A DNA stretch of 64,000 bases from CAYZJV01 sp964478945 (GCA_964478945.1 CAYZJV010000005.1:18299-82298), one strand, 5' to 3'; numbered from the stretch's first letter, positions 50,445-60,414 are shown. Numbers and translations: made by a program. The notes: a model not told the origin generated them from the letters alone.

Positions 50445-53063
50445 CTATTCCGGGTATTTCAACAATTCCCTCGGCTTGCTTCCCCTTGCCGGGCCCACAT
50501 AGCCGTCATCCTCCATCTGTTCCACCAGACGTGCGGCACGGTTGTATCCTATCTTCAACCGTCTTTGGAGATAGGATGCCGAAGCACTCTGGCGCTCCAC
50601 CACGATCTTCAGCGCCTTCTCCATGAGGGCTTCGTCACTCGAGTCGTCCGAGTTGTCGTCATCATCACCATTGGATCCAGTATCCTCATCTTCGAAGAAG
50701 GCCTCATCAAGATAATCGGGTGCACCTTGGGTTTTTGCAAAGGCGACAATTCTTTCCACCTCCTCATCACTGAGGAATGCTCCTTGGATACGAACCGAAT
50801 TGGGATCCCATCCCGGGGCAAACAACATGTCTCCCCTCCCGAGCAGTTTTTCGGCTCCCGTCTCATCGATGATGATGCGACTGTCGATCTGACTGGCCAC
50901 CATGAATGCGATTCGTGTGGGAATATTCGATTTGATGATACCGGTGATCACGTTCGCCGAAGGGCGTTGGGTGGCCAATACGAGATGGATTCCGACCGCA
51001 CGGGCCATAGCTGCAAGCCGAGCGAGCAAAGTCTCCAACTCCTTTCCCACCGTGGTCATCAGATCGGCGAATTCATCGATCACCACCACGATATAGGGCA
51101 ATCTCTCCCTCGCCAGCTTCAACTCCACGATCTTGCGATTGTAGGCCGCGATGTTCCTCACCGCCAACGCATTGAGCAACTTGTACCGCCGATCCATCTC
51201 ATAGAGACAGAACTCAAGTGCCTTGATCGTCTTCTTCGGTTCTGTGATCACAGGGGTAAGCAGGTGGGGAATCCCATTGTAGACCCGCAACTCAACAATC
51301 TTGGGATCGACAAGTATCAGTCTCACTTCCTTCGGCGAACGTCGGTAAAGCAATGAACTGATGAGTGAATTGACGCAGACCGATTTACCCGAACCGGTCG
51401 CTCCCGCAATCAGCAGGTGGGGGGTTTGGGTGATCTCTATCACCACAGGTTCGCCTGTGATCTTTCGACCCAGTATCATGGGAACCTGATAACTCTTCTC
51501 ATCGATGGTGGACAACAGGTCCTTGAAACCGATGATGGAACGATGCTTGTTCGGTACCTCGATTCCCACAGCCTGCTTGCCGGGAATCGGAGCCACGATC
51601 CTCACTTGCCTTGCAGCCAGCTGCAAGGCAATGTTGTCCGATAGACTGATGATCGAACTGACACGGACACCGGGAGCCGGGGAGACCTCGAACATGGTTA
51701 CGGTGGGGCCCTTCACGATATTCATCAATGTGGCTTCGATCTTGAATTGCTTGAGTGTATTGATGAGGTTTTCGCCCGCTTCACGGGTCTGTTCGTCTAT
51801 TGAAGTCACATGGTCGGGATAGGTATCGAGGAGATCTTCACTGGGATAGCTGTAGTTGATCTTGTTGCGAGTCAACAAAGCCGATGAGCCTTCATTGGAA
51901 GAGACCAGGCCTCCGACACCACTGATGAGGTCCATATCATCGCTGTCTTCATCCGTTTCCTCTTCTTCAACCACGGCACGGACAATCGGTTCGGGTTCGG
52001 CTGCAGCAACCTTTCGTTCCATATCCTTTTTCGCAACCGGTTCAGAGGATCGACTCTTCTCAATATTGCTGTGTGTTGCCTCCTGTACGGGAACCACGGG
52101 TTGCTCGGGAAAGCTGGTGGGAACCTCGATCTGGGCGACCTTGGCGTCTTCAGCCATTCGCTTTCTCAGTGATGGAATCGGATCATAGGTCCTTCCCACA
52201 GGAGGATCCTCCGGTTCATCCTCCACTTCGACTGGGGTATCGGCCACCAAAATCGATTCGTCGTCCTTCACCTTCACACTACCCACGTAGATATCGGCCG
52301 AATTCCCTATGGTCCGCAACTTCGGCAAATCCTTGATGGGAGGAAATTCCAAGGGCGAATCGTCATCTTCCGCACCAATGGAATAGGCCATGTTGGTGGA
52401 CGGCGATTTTGGACCTTCGCTCCTATCGACAGTGACCATGGCAGCATCATCTTCATCATCCTGGGAGTGTCGATCCTTCTTCCTGCGTTTCTTTTCACCT
52501 AGGGAAGTATCTTTTGCCTGTTTGCGTGCTTCTCTCTTCACCTTCTTCGGTGCGAGTTTTGTGTTTTCGGCCGGTAAGCGCATCCATTTCTCCCGATAAA
52601 GACGGTTCAACCGCACCGATCCCACCGTGAAAAGAAGGAATATCGTGAACTCGAGCAACACCACAAGGATCAAGAGCACCACTCCCATCCTCGGGTCACG
52701 TGAAAGACGATTCAATAAAAAGGCCGGCTCAACCGCTCCGGATTGGAGACTGGAGAGAATGAAGAATGTGTAAAGCACCAACAGGCTATAGGGTACCATC
52801 CACCAGAAGAAAGGTCTGTTCATGGTGCATAAGAAGAAGATTGTCCACACCAGAAGGATCGCCGGAACGGAATAGAATCCCAGATGAATGCGTAGGAAGT
52901 TGGGTATGAAGTTGTTTCCTATGAATTGCAGCATCTGGTGAAGTTGCTCACCAAACGGCACCAGTTCGTAGGTTTCGGACGACAAAACGGCGGGAAGCAC
53001 AGCGATAGCGGCCACAATGAGACACAGCATCGATAGCAAAAACGGAAATTTTCGTACTCGCAA
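50445..53063 (-). CDS. ftsK: FtsK/SpoIIIE DNA translocase
   Basis: An 872-residue septal DNA pump for chromosome segregation. Four N-terminal membrane helices (to about 160) are followed by an acidic, variable linker (about 170-400) and the motor domain with Walker A GATGSGKSVCVN (about 570) and Walker B VVIDEFADLM. The C-terminal gamma winged helix (ASYLQRRLKIGYNRAARLVE) recognises orienting KOPS-like sequences. TTG start with GGAGG 7 bases upstream. The linker holds repeated Glu/Asp runs and is the least conserved part. Confidence 0.97.
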   Translation of the reverse strand: MRVRKFPFLLSMLCLIVAAIAVLPAVLSSETYELVPFGEQLHQMLQFIGNNFIPNFLRIHLGFYSVPAILLVWTIFFLCTMNRPFFWWMVPYSLLVLYTFFILSSLQSGAVEPAFLLNRLSRDPRMGVVLLILVVLLEFTIFLLFTVGSVRLNRLYREKWMRLPAENTKLAPKKVKREARKQAKDTSLGEKKRRKKDRHSQDDEDDAAMVTVDRSEGPKSPSTNMAYSIGAEDDDSPLEFPPIKDLPKLRTIGNSADIYVGSVKVKDDESILVADTPVEVEDEPEDPPVGRTYDPIPSLRKRMAEDAKVAQIEVPTSFPEQPVVPVQEATHSNIEKSRSSEPVAKKDMERKVAAAEPEPIVRAVVEEEETDEDSDDMDLISGVGGLVSSNEGSSALLTRNKINYSYPSEDLLDTYPDHVTSIDEQTREAGENLINTLKQFKIEATLMNIVKGPTVTMFEVSPAPGVRVSSIISLSDNIALQLAARQVRIVAPIPGKQAVGIEVPNKHRSIIGFKDLLSTIDEKSYQVPMILGRKITGEPVVIEITQTPHLLIAGATGSGKSVCVNSLISSLLYRRSPKEVRLILVDPKIVELRVYNGIPHLLTPVITEPKKTIKALEFCLYEMDRRYKLLNALAVRNIAAYNRKIVELKLARERLPYIVVVIDEFADLMTTVGKELETLLARLAAMARAVGIHLVLATQRPSANVITGIIKSNIPTRIAFMVASQIDSRIIIDETGAEKLLGRGDMLFAPGWDPNSVRIQGAFLSDEEVERIVAFAKTQGAPDYLDEAFFEDEDTGSNGDDDDNSDDSSDEALMEKALKIVVERQSASASYLQRRLKIGYNRAARLVEQMEDDGYVGPARGSKPRELLKYPE

Positions 53064-53084
53064 TGCAATTCCTCCTCTCTCAGT

Positions 53085-53900
53085 CTATACCGTCGCGATC
53101 AAACCGAACACCCCAAGAACGACCAGATAGATGCTGAAATACCACAGCTTCGCAGTCCTGACCATCCACAACAGTAGCCTCAAGGCAGCCAGGCCTGTGA
53201 CCAGTGCGGCTACACATCCTACCAGTACGGGCAGGATGGGAAGGGTTTGTGATACAACCGGTTCCTCCGCCAGAGTGAGGACCAAGGCTCCAAGCACAGC
53301 TGGAACAGAGAGAATGAAGGTATACTCGCCAGCCCGTTCCCGCTTCATCCCGGTCCACAGTGAAGCAGAAAGGGTAATTCCGGAACGGGAGATACCGGCC
53401 AAAGTACCAAAGCCCTGGGCTATTCCCGTCACCAGCGCTTGTTTCCAAGTAAAATGGTCCTTGACTACGACCATACGACCTGCAAAGGTCGTGGATGCCA
53501 GCAGAAACGCAGTCACCAACATCAGAACCGATACCGAGAGGGTGGATTCCGAGTCGATTCCCATGGCACGAAACAAGAAGACACAGAATACGGTGAGTAT
53601 GGTTGCCACCACCACAGTGACGATGAAACGAAGATCCTCGGCATCACCATCGATTTGCTTCCTTCCAAGGAATCGAAAGAAAACCAAAACCAATCTTCCA
53701 ACCAAGGTACGGTAATGATAGAGGATCACCACCAGTGTCGCCACGTGCAACAACACATCGAACAACAGGGGCACATTCGGAATCGCAAGATAATTGCGTG
53801 CAAGCACAAGATGTCCCGAACTGGAAACGGGCAGGAATTCCGTCACACCTTGGACCACTCCCAACAAGAGACCTTCCCACACATTCAATCCGGTTGCCAT
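53085..53900 (-). CDS. uppP: undecaprenyl-diphosphatase
   Basis: A 271-residue membrane enzyme recycling the undecaprenyl carrier of peptidoglycan synthesis. The two active-site segments are GVTEFLPVSSSGHL (about 18-31) and LAGISRSGITLSA (about 168-180), with about eight helices. GAGGAG lies 9 bases before the ATG. It sits 3 bases after rsmG and just ahead of ftsK, both envelope or division functions. Confidence 0.96.
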   Translation of the reverse strand: MATGLNVWEGLLLGVVQGVTEFLPVSSSGHLVLARNYLAIPNVPLLFDVLLHVATLVVILYHYRTLVGRLVLVFFRFLGRKQIDGDAEDLRFIVTVVVATILTVFCVFLFRAMGIDSESTLSVSVLMLVTAFLLASTTFAGRMVVVKDHFTWKQALVTGIAQGFGTLAGISRSGITLSASLWTGMKRERAGEYTFILSVPAVLGALVLTLAEEPVVSQTLPILPVLVGCVAALVTGLAALRLLLWMVRTAKLWYFSIYLVVLGVFGLIATV

Positions 53901-53903
53901 ACT

Positions 53904-54602
53904 TCACATCTCCTCGTCTTTTCCACCCTTCTGCATCACGACCATGGTACGGGGAGCATCCAGAAACGGCACCGACAACGGTATCGTTCGGCTTGTCCAT
54001 TCCGGAGTTTTCCCTTCCCGAACAAGGTTGCCCACCTCCAGCAACTCTGCCTCCACAGACTCAATCCTCCCCTTGTAGGCACAAACATAGCCCCTGTCGG
54101 CGATCACATTGCCGATGGGGCGGATGATGTCGACCAAAGGGTGGAAGGCCCTGAATGTCACTACATCGAACGTATCGACGACCTCGGAGAGGTCACTTTG
54201 AATAACAGCGACGCGGCTATCAAGGTTACAGGAAGCGACGACATTACGTAAAAATCCACATCTTCTTCCAGAGCGTTCCACCAAAAAGACCGATGTATCG
54301 GCAAGCATGATCGCCAAAGGAATACCAGGTAATCCTGCACCCGAACCCACATCGCACAGGGTTGATTCGGGGCCACAAGAGTTCAGCAAGGATGCTATAT
54401 GATCGAGTGGAGCGAGGGAGTCAAGCAAATGCTTCACCACAAAATCCCTCCCTTCGGCTCCCACAAGACGATAAGTGGAATTGAACAGAGCGATTTCGGC
54501 CATATAGATTGCGAATTGCCTTTGTTGCAGGGAAGACGGAACAATTCCCAATCGTTCCATTCCATCCAGCAACAGGTCCATGTCGGTGGCATGTTCAGTC
54601 AT
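53904..54602 (-). CDS. rsmG: 16S rRNA (guanine527-N7)-methyltransferase
   Basis: A 232-residue SAM-dependent methyltransferase (GidB). The SAM loop is VGSGAGLPGIPLAI (about 84-97), followed by VERSGRRCGFLRNV and the later VTFRAFHPL. The start overlaps the mnmG stop by 8 bases: the classical gidA-gidB pair. Confidence 0.95.
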   Translation of the reverse strand: MTEHATDMDLLLDGMERLGIVPSSLQQRQFAIYMAEIALFNSTYRLVGAEGRDFVVKHLLDSLAPLDHIASLLNSCGPESTLCDVGSGAGLPGIPLAIMLADTSVFLVERSGRRCGFLRNVVASCNLDSRVAVIQSDLSEVVDTFDVVTFRAFHPLVDIIRPIGNVIADRGYVCAYKGRIESVEAELLEVGNLVREGKTPEWTSRTIPLSVPFLDAPRTMVVMQKGGKDEEM

Positions 54603-56412
54603 CTTGTCTGCGCTCCCTTCTATCGAGCACCACCATCAGGATGGCCAAATCACTTGTGCGGACTCCGGAGATCCTTCCCGCTTGTCCAACCGACAACGGT
54701 TTGACGGTTTTGAATTTCTCCCTCGCTTCGGCCGAAAGTCCTTCGACCGCATCATAATCGAAATCGGGTGGAATCGAAATTCTCTCCATTCGTCCATAGC
54801 GATCGACTTGTCTCTCCTGGCGCTTCACGTAGCCTTCATATTTCACATCGAGCTCGACTTGGTACAGAATCGTCTGTTCGAAGGAAGGCAAACCATCCAC
54901 CTCGTCAATCAGATCGGCCATCACGATATCGGGCTTGCGCAGCAAGTCGATCGCCCGCTTGCCTTCTATCCTGCTCTTTGCCAACAGATCCTTCACCATC
55001 TCGATGTGTTCGATTTTACGTGCAAGCCGTTCCATCGCACCAGCATCCTGCAACCCCACCGCATAACCTTTCGGAGTGAGCCTCTGGTCGGCACTGTCGT
55101 GTCGCAGGTTGAGTCGATACTCGGCTCGTGAAGTGAACATCCTGTAGGGCTCCTTCGTGCCTTTGGTCACCAAATCATCGATCAACACACCCGTATAGGC
55201 TTCGGTACGATCCAGGATCAAGGGAGGTTCTCCAGCGAGTTTCCGGGCAGCATTGATGCCAGCCATCAGACCTTGGCAGGCCGCCTCCTCATATCCGCTG
55301 GTACCATTCGTTTGGCCGGCGACAAAGAGGTTTGCCACCCGTTTCGTCTCCAAAGACGGGAACAGTTGCATTGGATCGAGGAAATCGTATTCCACCGCAT
55401 ACGCCGGGCGCATGATCTCGGCATGCTCCAAACCTCTGATCGAATGCACGAATGCCGTCTGCACATCCTCCGGTAACGAAGAACTGATTCCATTCAGGTA
55501 CATCTCCTCGGTTCCCACCCCTTCAGGTTCGACAAAGATTTGGTGGCGTTCACGATCGGGAAACCGCACCACCTTGTCCTCGATTGATGGACAGTAGCGG
55601 GGACCCTTTCCGGTGATCTTGCCACCGTATAGGGGAGATCGACCGATATTCTCCCGAATGATCCTGTGTGTCTCGTCGTTGGTGAAGGTGATGTGGCAAG
55701 GATAGGCAGGTCTATCGACTTCTTCATAATCGAAGGAGAACGGCATCATCACCTCATCTCCCTCCTGCAACTCCATCGCATCGAAATCCAGGGAGGATTT
55801 ACGCACCCGAGCGGGAGTACCGGTCTTCAAGCGTTCGACAGTGAAACCCTTCTTGCGCAAGGCGGTCCCCAAGCCAATGGCCGCAGGTTCTCCCAATCGT
55901 CCCGAGGATGCTTCATATTCACCTATGAATATTTTTCCCTCCATGAATGTTCCTGTGGTAAGGACCACGACACGAGAGCTGATTTGATGTCCTCTTTCGG
56001 TAATCACACCGATACAAGACTGTCCATCGGCATTCAATAGGATATCGACAACTGTGTCCTGAAACAGAGACAAGCCTCTCTGCGACTCGAGTGTCTCCTT
56101 GGCCATCCGATGGTAGGTGAACTTGTCAGCTTGTGCCCTGGGAGCTTGCACGGCCGGACCCCTTCTCCTGTTGAGCACCCTGAACTGTATCATCGACTTA
56201 TCGATGAGGTGGGCCATCTCACCCCCAAGCGCATCGACTTCCCGTACAATATTGCCCTTCGCCAATCCGCCGATGGCGGGATTGCAGGAGAGGCGTCCTA
56301 TCGCATCAAGGTTCTGGGTAACCATGAGAGTGGAATATTTAAGTCGGGCAAGCGCGAGTGCCGCCTCTATGCCGGCATGACCGGCTCCTATGACTATCGC
56401 ATCGTAATCCAT
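54595..56412 (-). CDS. mnmG: tRNA U34 carboxymethylaminomethyl synthesis enzyme, FAD subunit
   Basis: A 605-residue flavoprotein (GidA) that with MnmE modifies the wobble uridine of several tRNAs. The N-terminal dinucleotide fold is GAGHAGIEAALALAR; further motifs include CNPAIGGLAKG and RRGPAVQAPRAQ. AGGA lies 7 bases before the ATG, one base after mnmE, so the two partners are co-expressed. Confidence 0.97.
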   Translation of the reverse strand: MDYDAIVIGAGHAGIEAALALARLKYSTLMVTQNLDAIGRLSCNPAIGGLAKGNIVREVDALGGEMAHLIDKSMIQFRVLNRRRGPAVQAPRAQADKFTYHRMAKETLESQRGLSLFQDTVVDILLNADGQSCIGVITERGHQISSRVVVLTTGTFMEGKIFIGEYEASSGRLGEPAAIGLGTALRKKGFTVERLKTGTPARVRKSSLDFDAMELQEGDEVMMPFSFDYEEVDRPAYPCHITFTNDETHRIIRENIGRSPLYGGKITGKGPRYCPSIEDKVVRFPDRERHQIFVEPEGVGTEEMYLNGISSSLPEDVQTAFVHSIRGLEHAEIMRPAYAVEYDFLDPMQLFPSLETKRVANLFVAGQTNGTSGYEEAACQGLMAGINAARKLAGEPPLILDRTEAYTGVLIDDLVTKGTKEPYRMFTSRAEYRLNLRHDSADQRLTPKGYAVGLQDAGAMERLARKIEHIEMVKDLLAKSRIEGKRAIDLLRKPDIVMADLIDEVDGLPSFEQTILYQVELDVKYEGYVKRQERQVDRYGRMERISIPPDFDYDAVEGLSAEAREKFKTVKPLSVGQAGRISGVRTSDLAILMVVLDRRERRQDD

Positions 56413-56413
56413 G

Positions 56414-57781
56414 TTATTTTCCTACACAAAATCCACTGAAGATATGTTCCAAGATATCGGAAGAGGCCACTTCACCGGTCAATGTCCCCAAAGCCTCGAG
56501 CGCTTCACCCAATTCAACCGCCACAATATCGAGTGGAACGGTCTCTTCAGCCAAGGCCTTGGCACGTTCGAGGGCATCGGCAGCTCTCTGGAGCTCCTCT
56601 CGCTGTCGTGACGATTCGATCACCACATCATGCTCGGCGGGACGACTGGCATCCTTGCGCAACCGGCTTATCATTTCTCTACGAAGGGCTGCAAACCCTT
56701 CGCCCCGTTTTGCACTGAGTGGAAAACTTCCCTTGGGAGCCGGTTTTTCCGTAAGATCGGTCTTGTTCCACACCGTGATGCAACGGCTGTCGTTGATAAA
56801 ATCTCCGTACCGGGAAGTGGAATCGGCATCATGTTCCGTTCCATCAAGCATGAGCAATATCAAATCGGCTTCTTCGATCAGTCGTCGGGTACGACGGATT
56901 CCCTCCTGTTCCACCGTGTCCTCGGAATCGCGAAGACCGGCGGTATCGTACAGCCTGACGGGAATTCCATCGAGTACCGTCTTCGATTCTATGAAGTCCC
57001 GTGTGGTTCCATGGACTTCGGAGACGATGGAACGTTCCTGTCGGAGCAGGAGATTGAACAAGGTCGATTTTCCGGCATTGGTGGAACCCGCAAGCACCAC
57101 CCTCGCCCCTTCCCCATACAGTTTTCCCACTTCATAGGTGGCAAGCAGGTTTTGAATCTTTCTTGATGCCGATTCGACCGCGGCAAAGGGAAAATCGACA
57201 TCCTCCGCTATCTCATCCTCGGCATAATCGAGTTGCACTTCGACCAAGCTCATCACATCCAATACGATGAGTTTGATCTCGTGTATCAAGGCAAACAGAT
57301 GTCCTTCCAGACGCTCCAATGCAAGCGAATGGGCCAACTCCGATTGTGATGAGACGATCTCCATGACCGCTTCAGCCCTCGTGAGATCCATTTTGCCGTG
57401 CATGAAAGCCCTGAAGGTGAACTCCCCGGGAGCGGCGGAGCGCATCCCCATGTTCGCTAGAACGCGGAAGATCGACTGTACTCCCGCCATGCTTCCATGA
57501 CAAGAGATTTCGAGACTCTCCTCACCGGTGAACCCTCTTCCCTCCTTAAACACAGAGATCAGCACCTCGTCGATCGGGGAGGTGCTGTCGGGATCCACCA
57601 ATTGCCCGTGCACCAAGGTATGGGATCCACTGGACAGCAGGGCTTGGGGTCTGGAGAATGCAGTGGCCAATGTTGCGATGCATCCCGCACCCGAGATGCG
57701 GATCACTGCGATCGCACCGGTTCCCCAAGGTGTGGCCAAAGCAAATATCATGTCATCGGTATCGTAGGAGTAGCCATTCAT
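56414..57781 (-). CDS. mnmE: tRNA U34 modification GTPase
   Basis: A 455-residue GTPase partner of MnmG. The N-terminal formyl-THF-binding domain is followed by a helical domain with the inserted G domain: GSTNAGKSTLFNLL (G1), DTAGLRDSEDTVE (G3), WNKTDL (G4). The C-terminus FSGFCVGK carries the catalytic Cys motif. I choose ATG at 57779-57781 (MNGYSYDTDD) because a strong promoter (TGGACA, 17 bases, TATACT) ends 7 bases upstream, making a leaderless mRNA; the longer in-frame ATG at 57823 would lie upstream of that promoter. Confidence 0.95.
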   Translation of the reverse strand: MNGYSYDTDDMIFALATPWGTGAIAVIRISGAGCIATLATAFSRPQALLSSGSHTLVHGQLVDPDSTSPIDEVLISVFKEGRGFTGEESLEISCHGSMAGVQSIFRVLANMGMRSAAPGEFTFRAFMHGKMDLTRAEAVMEIVSSQSELAHSLALERLEGHLFALIHEIKLIVLDVMSLVEVQLDYAEDEIAEDVDFPFAAVESASRKIQNLLATYEVGKLYGEGARVVLAGSTNAGKSTLFNLLLRQERSIVSEVHGTTRDFIESKTVLDGIPVRLYDTAGLRDSEDTVEQEGIRRTRRLIEEADLILLMLDGTEHDADSTSRYGDFINDSRCITVWNKTDLTEKPAPKGSFPLSAKRGEGFAALRREMISRLRKDASRPAEHDVVIESSRQREELQRAADALERAKALAEETVPLDIVAVELGEALEALGTLTGEVASSDILEHIFSGFCVGK

Positions 57782-57788
57782 CGGCCCA

Positions 57789-57817
57789 AGTATACGTAAG
57801 GAGGATACAAGTGTCCA
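57789..57817 (-). promoter_or_regulatory. leaderless promoter of mnmE and the long downstream run
   Basis: TGGACA (57817-57812), a 17-base spacer, TATACT (57794-57789), then 7 bases to the ATG at 57781. Both boxes are near consensus. Head-to-head with the epmA promoter. Confidence 0.75.
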
Positions 57818-57828
57818 TATCATGTTTC

Positions 57829-57858
57829 TTTACAAAGGATACCCCGTAGCTGTATAGT
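57829..57858 (+). promoter_or_regulatory. leaderless promoter of epmA
   Basis: TTTACA (57829-57834), an 18-base spacer, TATAGT (57853-57858), then 6 bases to the ATG at 57865. No Shine-Dalgarno could fit in between. Confidence 0.72.
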
Positions 57859-57864
57859 CGCCGC

Positions 57865-58854
57865 ATGAATATAGCTGCAATACAACAAAGACACGATTCG
57901 ATGCGTTTGATGAGGTCATGGTTCGACCGTAAGGGATATCTTGAAGTGGATACTCCCATATTGTCGACACATCTCATCCCGGAACCTACAATCGCACACT
58001 TCGCCACCAGATTCATCGGTGAGTTCCGTCCATCCAGGGAATTGTACCTGGTACCCTCTCCCGAGGTGTTCATGAAACAAATCATCGCGGATACCCACCG
58101 GAGCATTTATCAATTCTCCCACTGTTTCAGGAACAGTGAACAGATCGGTAACCACCACAATCCCGAATTCACCATGCTCGAGTACTACACGGTGGGAGCT
58201 GACGAAGAGGATTCCATCGCGATAACCGAAGAGTTGCTCTCCAAGACCGCCTTGCCGGGTTCACCAGAACATGTGTTGCCGCCTTTTGCGAAAATGAGCG
58301 TGGCCGAAGCATGCATGAGGTATGCCAAATTCGACTTGGAGAAGAATCAAGCCCCAGCGGATTTGAGGAGGATTGCCCAGTCGCTCGGGCTGACCCTACC
58401 GCACCATCCGGAGAGTTGGGAAACCACCTTCAATAGAATATTCCTCAATTTCGTCGAACCGAATCTTCCCCAAGAAACACCCTTGGTTCTCTATGACTAT
58501 CCGAAGCAGATTGACTGCCTCGCACGGGAAACCTCCGGTCGCCCCTATCGTAGAAGATGGGAGCTGTACGCAGGTGGAGTGGAGTTGGCCAATTGCTACG
58601 ATGAGGAGAGGGATGTACAGAAGGTCACCGAGTATTATCGTCGGGAGTATGCCGCTCTGGTCTCAAGTAGAGCCGCTTCCGATGAGGTCATCCCCGATGT
58701 CAATTACGACTTTCCCAAGATATTCACCGATTTCCCCCAGTGTTCGGGAGTGGCTCTGGGATTCGATCGGCTTTTGATGTTGCAGGGAAGACACAAGACG
58801 ATTGGGGATTTGATTTTATTCAATGTATCTGCTATGATGGCCGACGGCGATTGA
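57865..58854 (+). CDS. epmA: EF-P lysine lysyltransferase (GenX/PoxA)
   Basis: A 329-residue class II lysyl-tRNA-synthetase-like enzyme without the anticodon-binding domain. LEVDTPILS (motif 1), QFSHCFRNSEQIGNHHNPEFTMLEYY (motif 2 region, quoted only for orientation) and the C-terminal GVALGFDRLLML (motif 3) are clear. It attaches beta-lysine to elongation factor P. The efp gene follows by 30 bases and an EpmB candidate lies nearby, supporting the assignment over a true LysRS. Confidence 0.95.
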   Translation: MNIAAIQQRHDSMRLMRSWFDRKGYLEVDTPILSTHLIPEPTIAHFATRFIGEFRPSRELYLVPSPEVFMKQIIADTHRSIYQFSHCFRNSEQIGNHHNPEFTMLEYYTVGADEEDSIAITEELLSKTALPGSPEHVLPPFAKMSVAEACMRYAKFDLEKNQAPADLRRIAQSLGLTLPHHPESWETTFNRIFLNFVEPNLPQETPLVLYDYPKQIDCLARETSGRPYRRRWELYAGGVELANCYDEERDVQKVTEYYRREYAALVSSRAASDEVIPDVNYDFPKIFTDFPQCSGVALGFDRLLMLQGRHKTIGDLILFNVSAMMADGD

Positions 58855-58884
58855 TGCCGATTTTCCAACATTGACGAGGTATGT

Positions 58885-59448
58885 ATGATTAAAGCAGGTC
58901 AGATAGACAAAGGGACCGCGCTGTTGATAAAGGGACAACCCTTCATCTGCGTGGAAAGAGAATTCGTGAATCCGGGCAAAGGTTCGGCCTTCGTTCGCCT
59001 GAAGCTCAAGAGCCCCTCGACAGGACAGGTGCTTCGGGAAACCATGAAGACACAGGACAACGCAGAGGACATCACTGTCGAGGACCGCGACTGCCAGTAC
59101 CTCTACAATGATGGAGAGCAATTCCACTTCATGATGACGGAGACCTATGAGCAGATTGAAGTGCCCATGGGATCATTCCCCGATTACCAGTTCATCATGA
59201 AGGAAGGGGAAACCTACCGTGTAACCTTCTGGGAACACCAACCGTTGGATATCCAGGTCCCGACCAAAGTGGTGTATGAAGTGGCCGAAGCGGAAGAGGC
59301 GGTGAAGGGCGACACCGTCACCGGTGCGACCAAGAATGTCACCACTGAAACCGGTTTGGTTGTCCGTGTCCCCATCTTCATCAAACAGGGTGAAAAGATA
59401 CTGGTGAACACCGAGACCAAGGAATACTTGGAGAGGGTCAACAAGTAA
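58885..59448 (+). CDS. efp: elongation factor P
   Basis: A 187-residue, three-domain factor that rescues ribosomes stalled at polyproline. The modification site is the Lys in NPGKGSAFVRLK (about residue 34), the position modified by EpmA/EpmB. GAGG lies 5 bases before the ATG. Ends at a strong terminator. Confidence 0.97.
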   Translation: MIKAGQIDKGTALLIKGQPFICVEREFVNPGKGSAFVRLKLKSPSTGQVLRETMKTQDNAEDITVEDRDCQYLYNDGEQFHFMMTETYEQIEVPMGSFPDYQFIMKEGETYRVTFWEHQPLDIQVPTKVVYEVAEAEEAVKGDTVTGATKNVTTETGLVVRVPIFIKQGEKILVNTETKEYLERVNK

Positions 59449-59469
59449 CCGGACAGGTATCCTTGTAGG

Positions 59470-59496
59470 GGTGGAGCGAAGTCGCTCCACCTTTTT
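59470..59496 (+). terminator. rho-independent terminator after efp
   Basis: A 9-bp GC-rich stem (59470-59478 with 59483-59491), a 4-base loop and TTTTT. It stands between efp and the convergent transglutaminase gene and ends on the latter's stop codon. Confidence 0.9.
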
Positions 59497-60407
59497 CATA
59501 TCCGCTCGGGTGGTTTCCAGAACAGTTGCGGATCACTCAACACGTAACGGGTGTAGGAGCTCTCCCGAAAACGATGGTGCTTGACCAATTGTTCCTCATT
59601 TGCAGGCAATTCGATCGCAGGAACCAACATGACGCTGTACCTGTCCCCCGGTGAACCTTCATAATCGAAGGCCGCTTCCATCGGGGTAATGAAGGCATAG
59701 AGGTTCTTCTTCATATAATAGTCGAAGTAGAAGGATTCGGTGAGGGGCTCCTCTCGTACCACCGCTTCCGGATTGAGATGGAATTGCCGTCCCTCCACCA
59801 AACCGTTCCTCACTTCTTCTATGCCCACCAGCTTTCCCTCTCCATTCATCACATGGGCATTGAATGATGGATCGGCCCATATCCACCGGCCCTTTTCATT
59901 CGACCATGCCGCTACGATCACATGGCTGTCCGAATCGTTTGCATCCAAAGGGATGCAACTCACCATTCTTGCCGGTATACCTGCCGCAAGGTACAGTTCC
60001 TGTAGGATGATCGCCTTCATCCTGCAATTCACACCTTGTTGGGCATCACGCGCATGGGCAAGGATACCAAGGGTATTGAGCGAGCCCTCCGGCCATGGTG
60101 CCGAGCCGTCCCACGGTACAAGCGCATGAACATAGCCAATGAGATCGAGGATCAGCTCGGTTTCCGACAGGTGTGCCTTGGAAGCGAGATACTCGTCGAA
60201 GGAGAGTGATTCACGAAGAGCGACCAAATCGGGATGATTTGCCTCTTGATAGGTGAAATCGATGTAGGAAGCTATCGCAGAAGTAGCTTCCGGATCGTAA
60301 GCGGCACCCCTTTCCAGCTTTGCTCCATACTTGTCGGTACCCACGCAACCGACCGACAACAACATTGCCAGACCCAAGGCACCCCAGAAGATTCGTTTCG
60401 CTTCCAT
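59496..60407 (-). CDS. transglutaminase-like lipoprotein
   Basis: A 303-residue protein. The signal ends in the lipobox SVGC (about Cys20). The transglutaminase-core domain keeps the Cys-His-Asp order: GVNCRMKAI, DSHVIVAAWS, IWADPSFNA. Such domains in bacteria are usually peptidases or cross-linkers acting on cell-wall or surface proteins. The rest (about 200-303) is unfamiliar. ATG at 60405-60407 has no Shine-Dalgarno; TACAGT ends 7 bases upstream. Confidence 0.8.
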   Translation of the reverse strand: MEAKRIFWGALGLAMLLSVGCVGTDKYGAKLERGAAYDPEATSAIASYIDFTYQEANHPDLVALRESLSFDEYLASKAHLSETELILDLIGYVHALVPWDGSAPWPEGSLNTLGILAHARDAQQGVNCRMKAIILQELYLAAGIPARMVSCIPLDANDSDSHVIVAAWSNEKGRWIWADPSFNAHVMNGEGKLVGIEEVRNGLVEGRQFHLNPEAVVREEPLTESFYFDYYMKKNLYAFITPMEAAFDYEGSPGDRYSVMLVPAIELPANEEQLVKHHRFRESSYTRYVLSDPQLFWKPPERI

Positions 60408-60414
60408 ATCGACC

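Noticed and set aside
49631..51356. Plus-strand open frames 49631-50626 and 50376-51356
   Set aside because: Shadows of the aminotransferase and FtsK genes, overlapping each other and lacking start signals.
57782..57823. Upstream in-frame ATG of mnmE giving 14 extra residues
   Set aside because: It lies upstream of the near-consensus promoter at 57789-57817, and the extra residues are not typical of MnmE.
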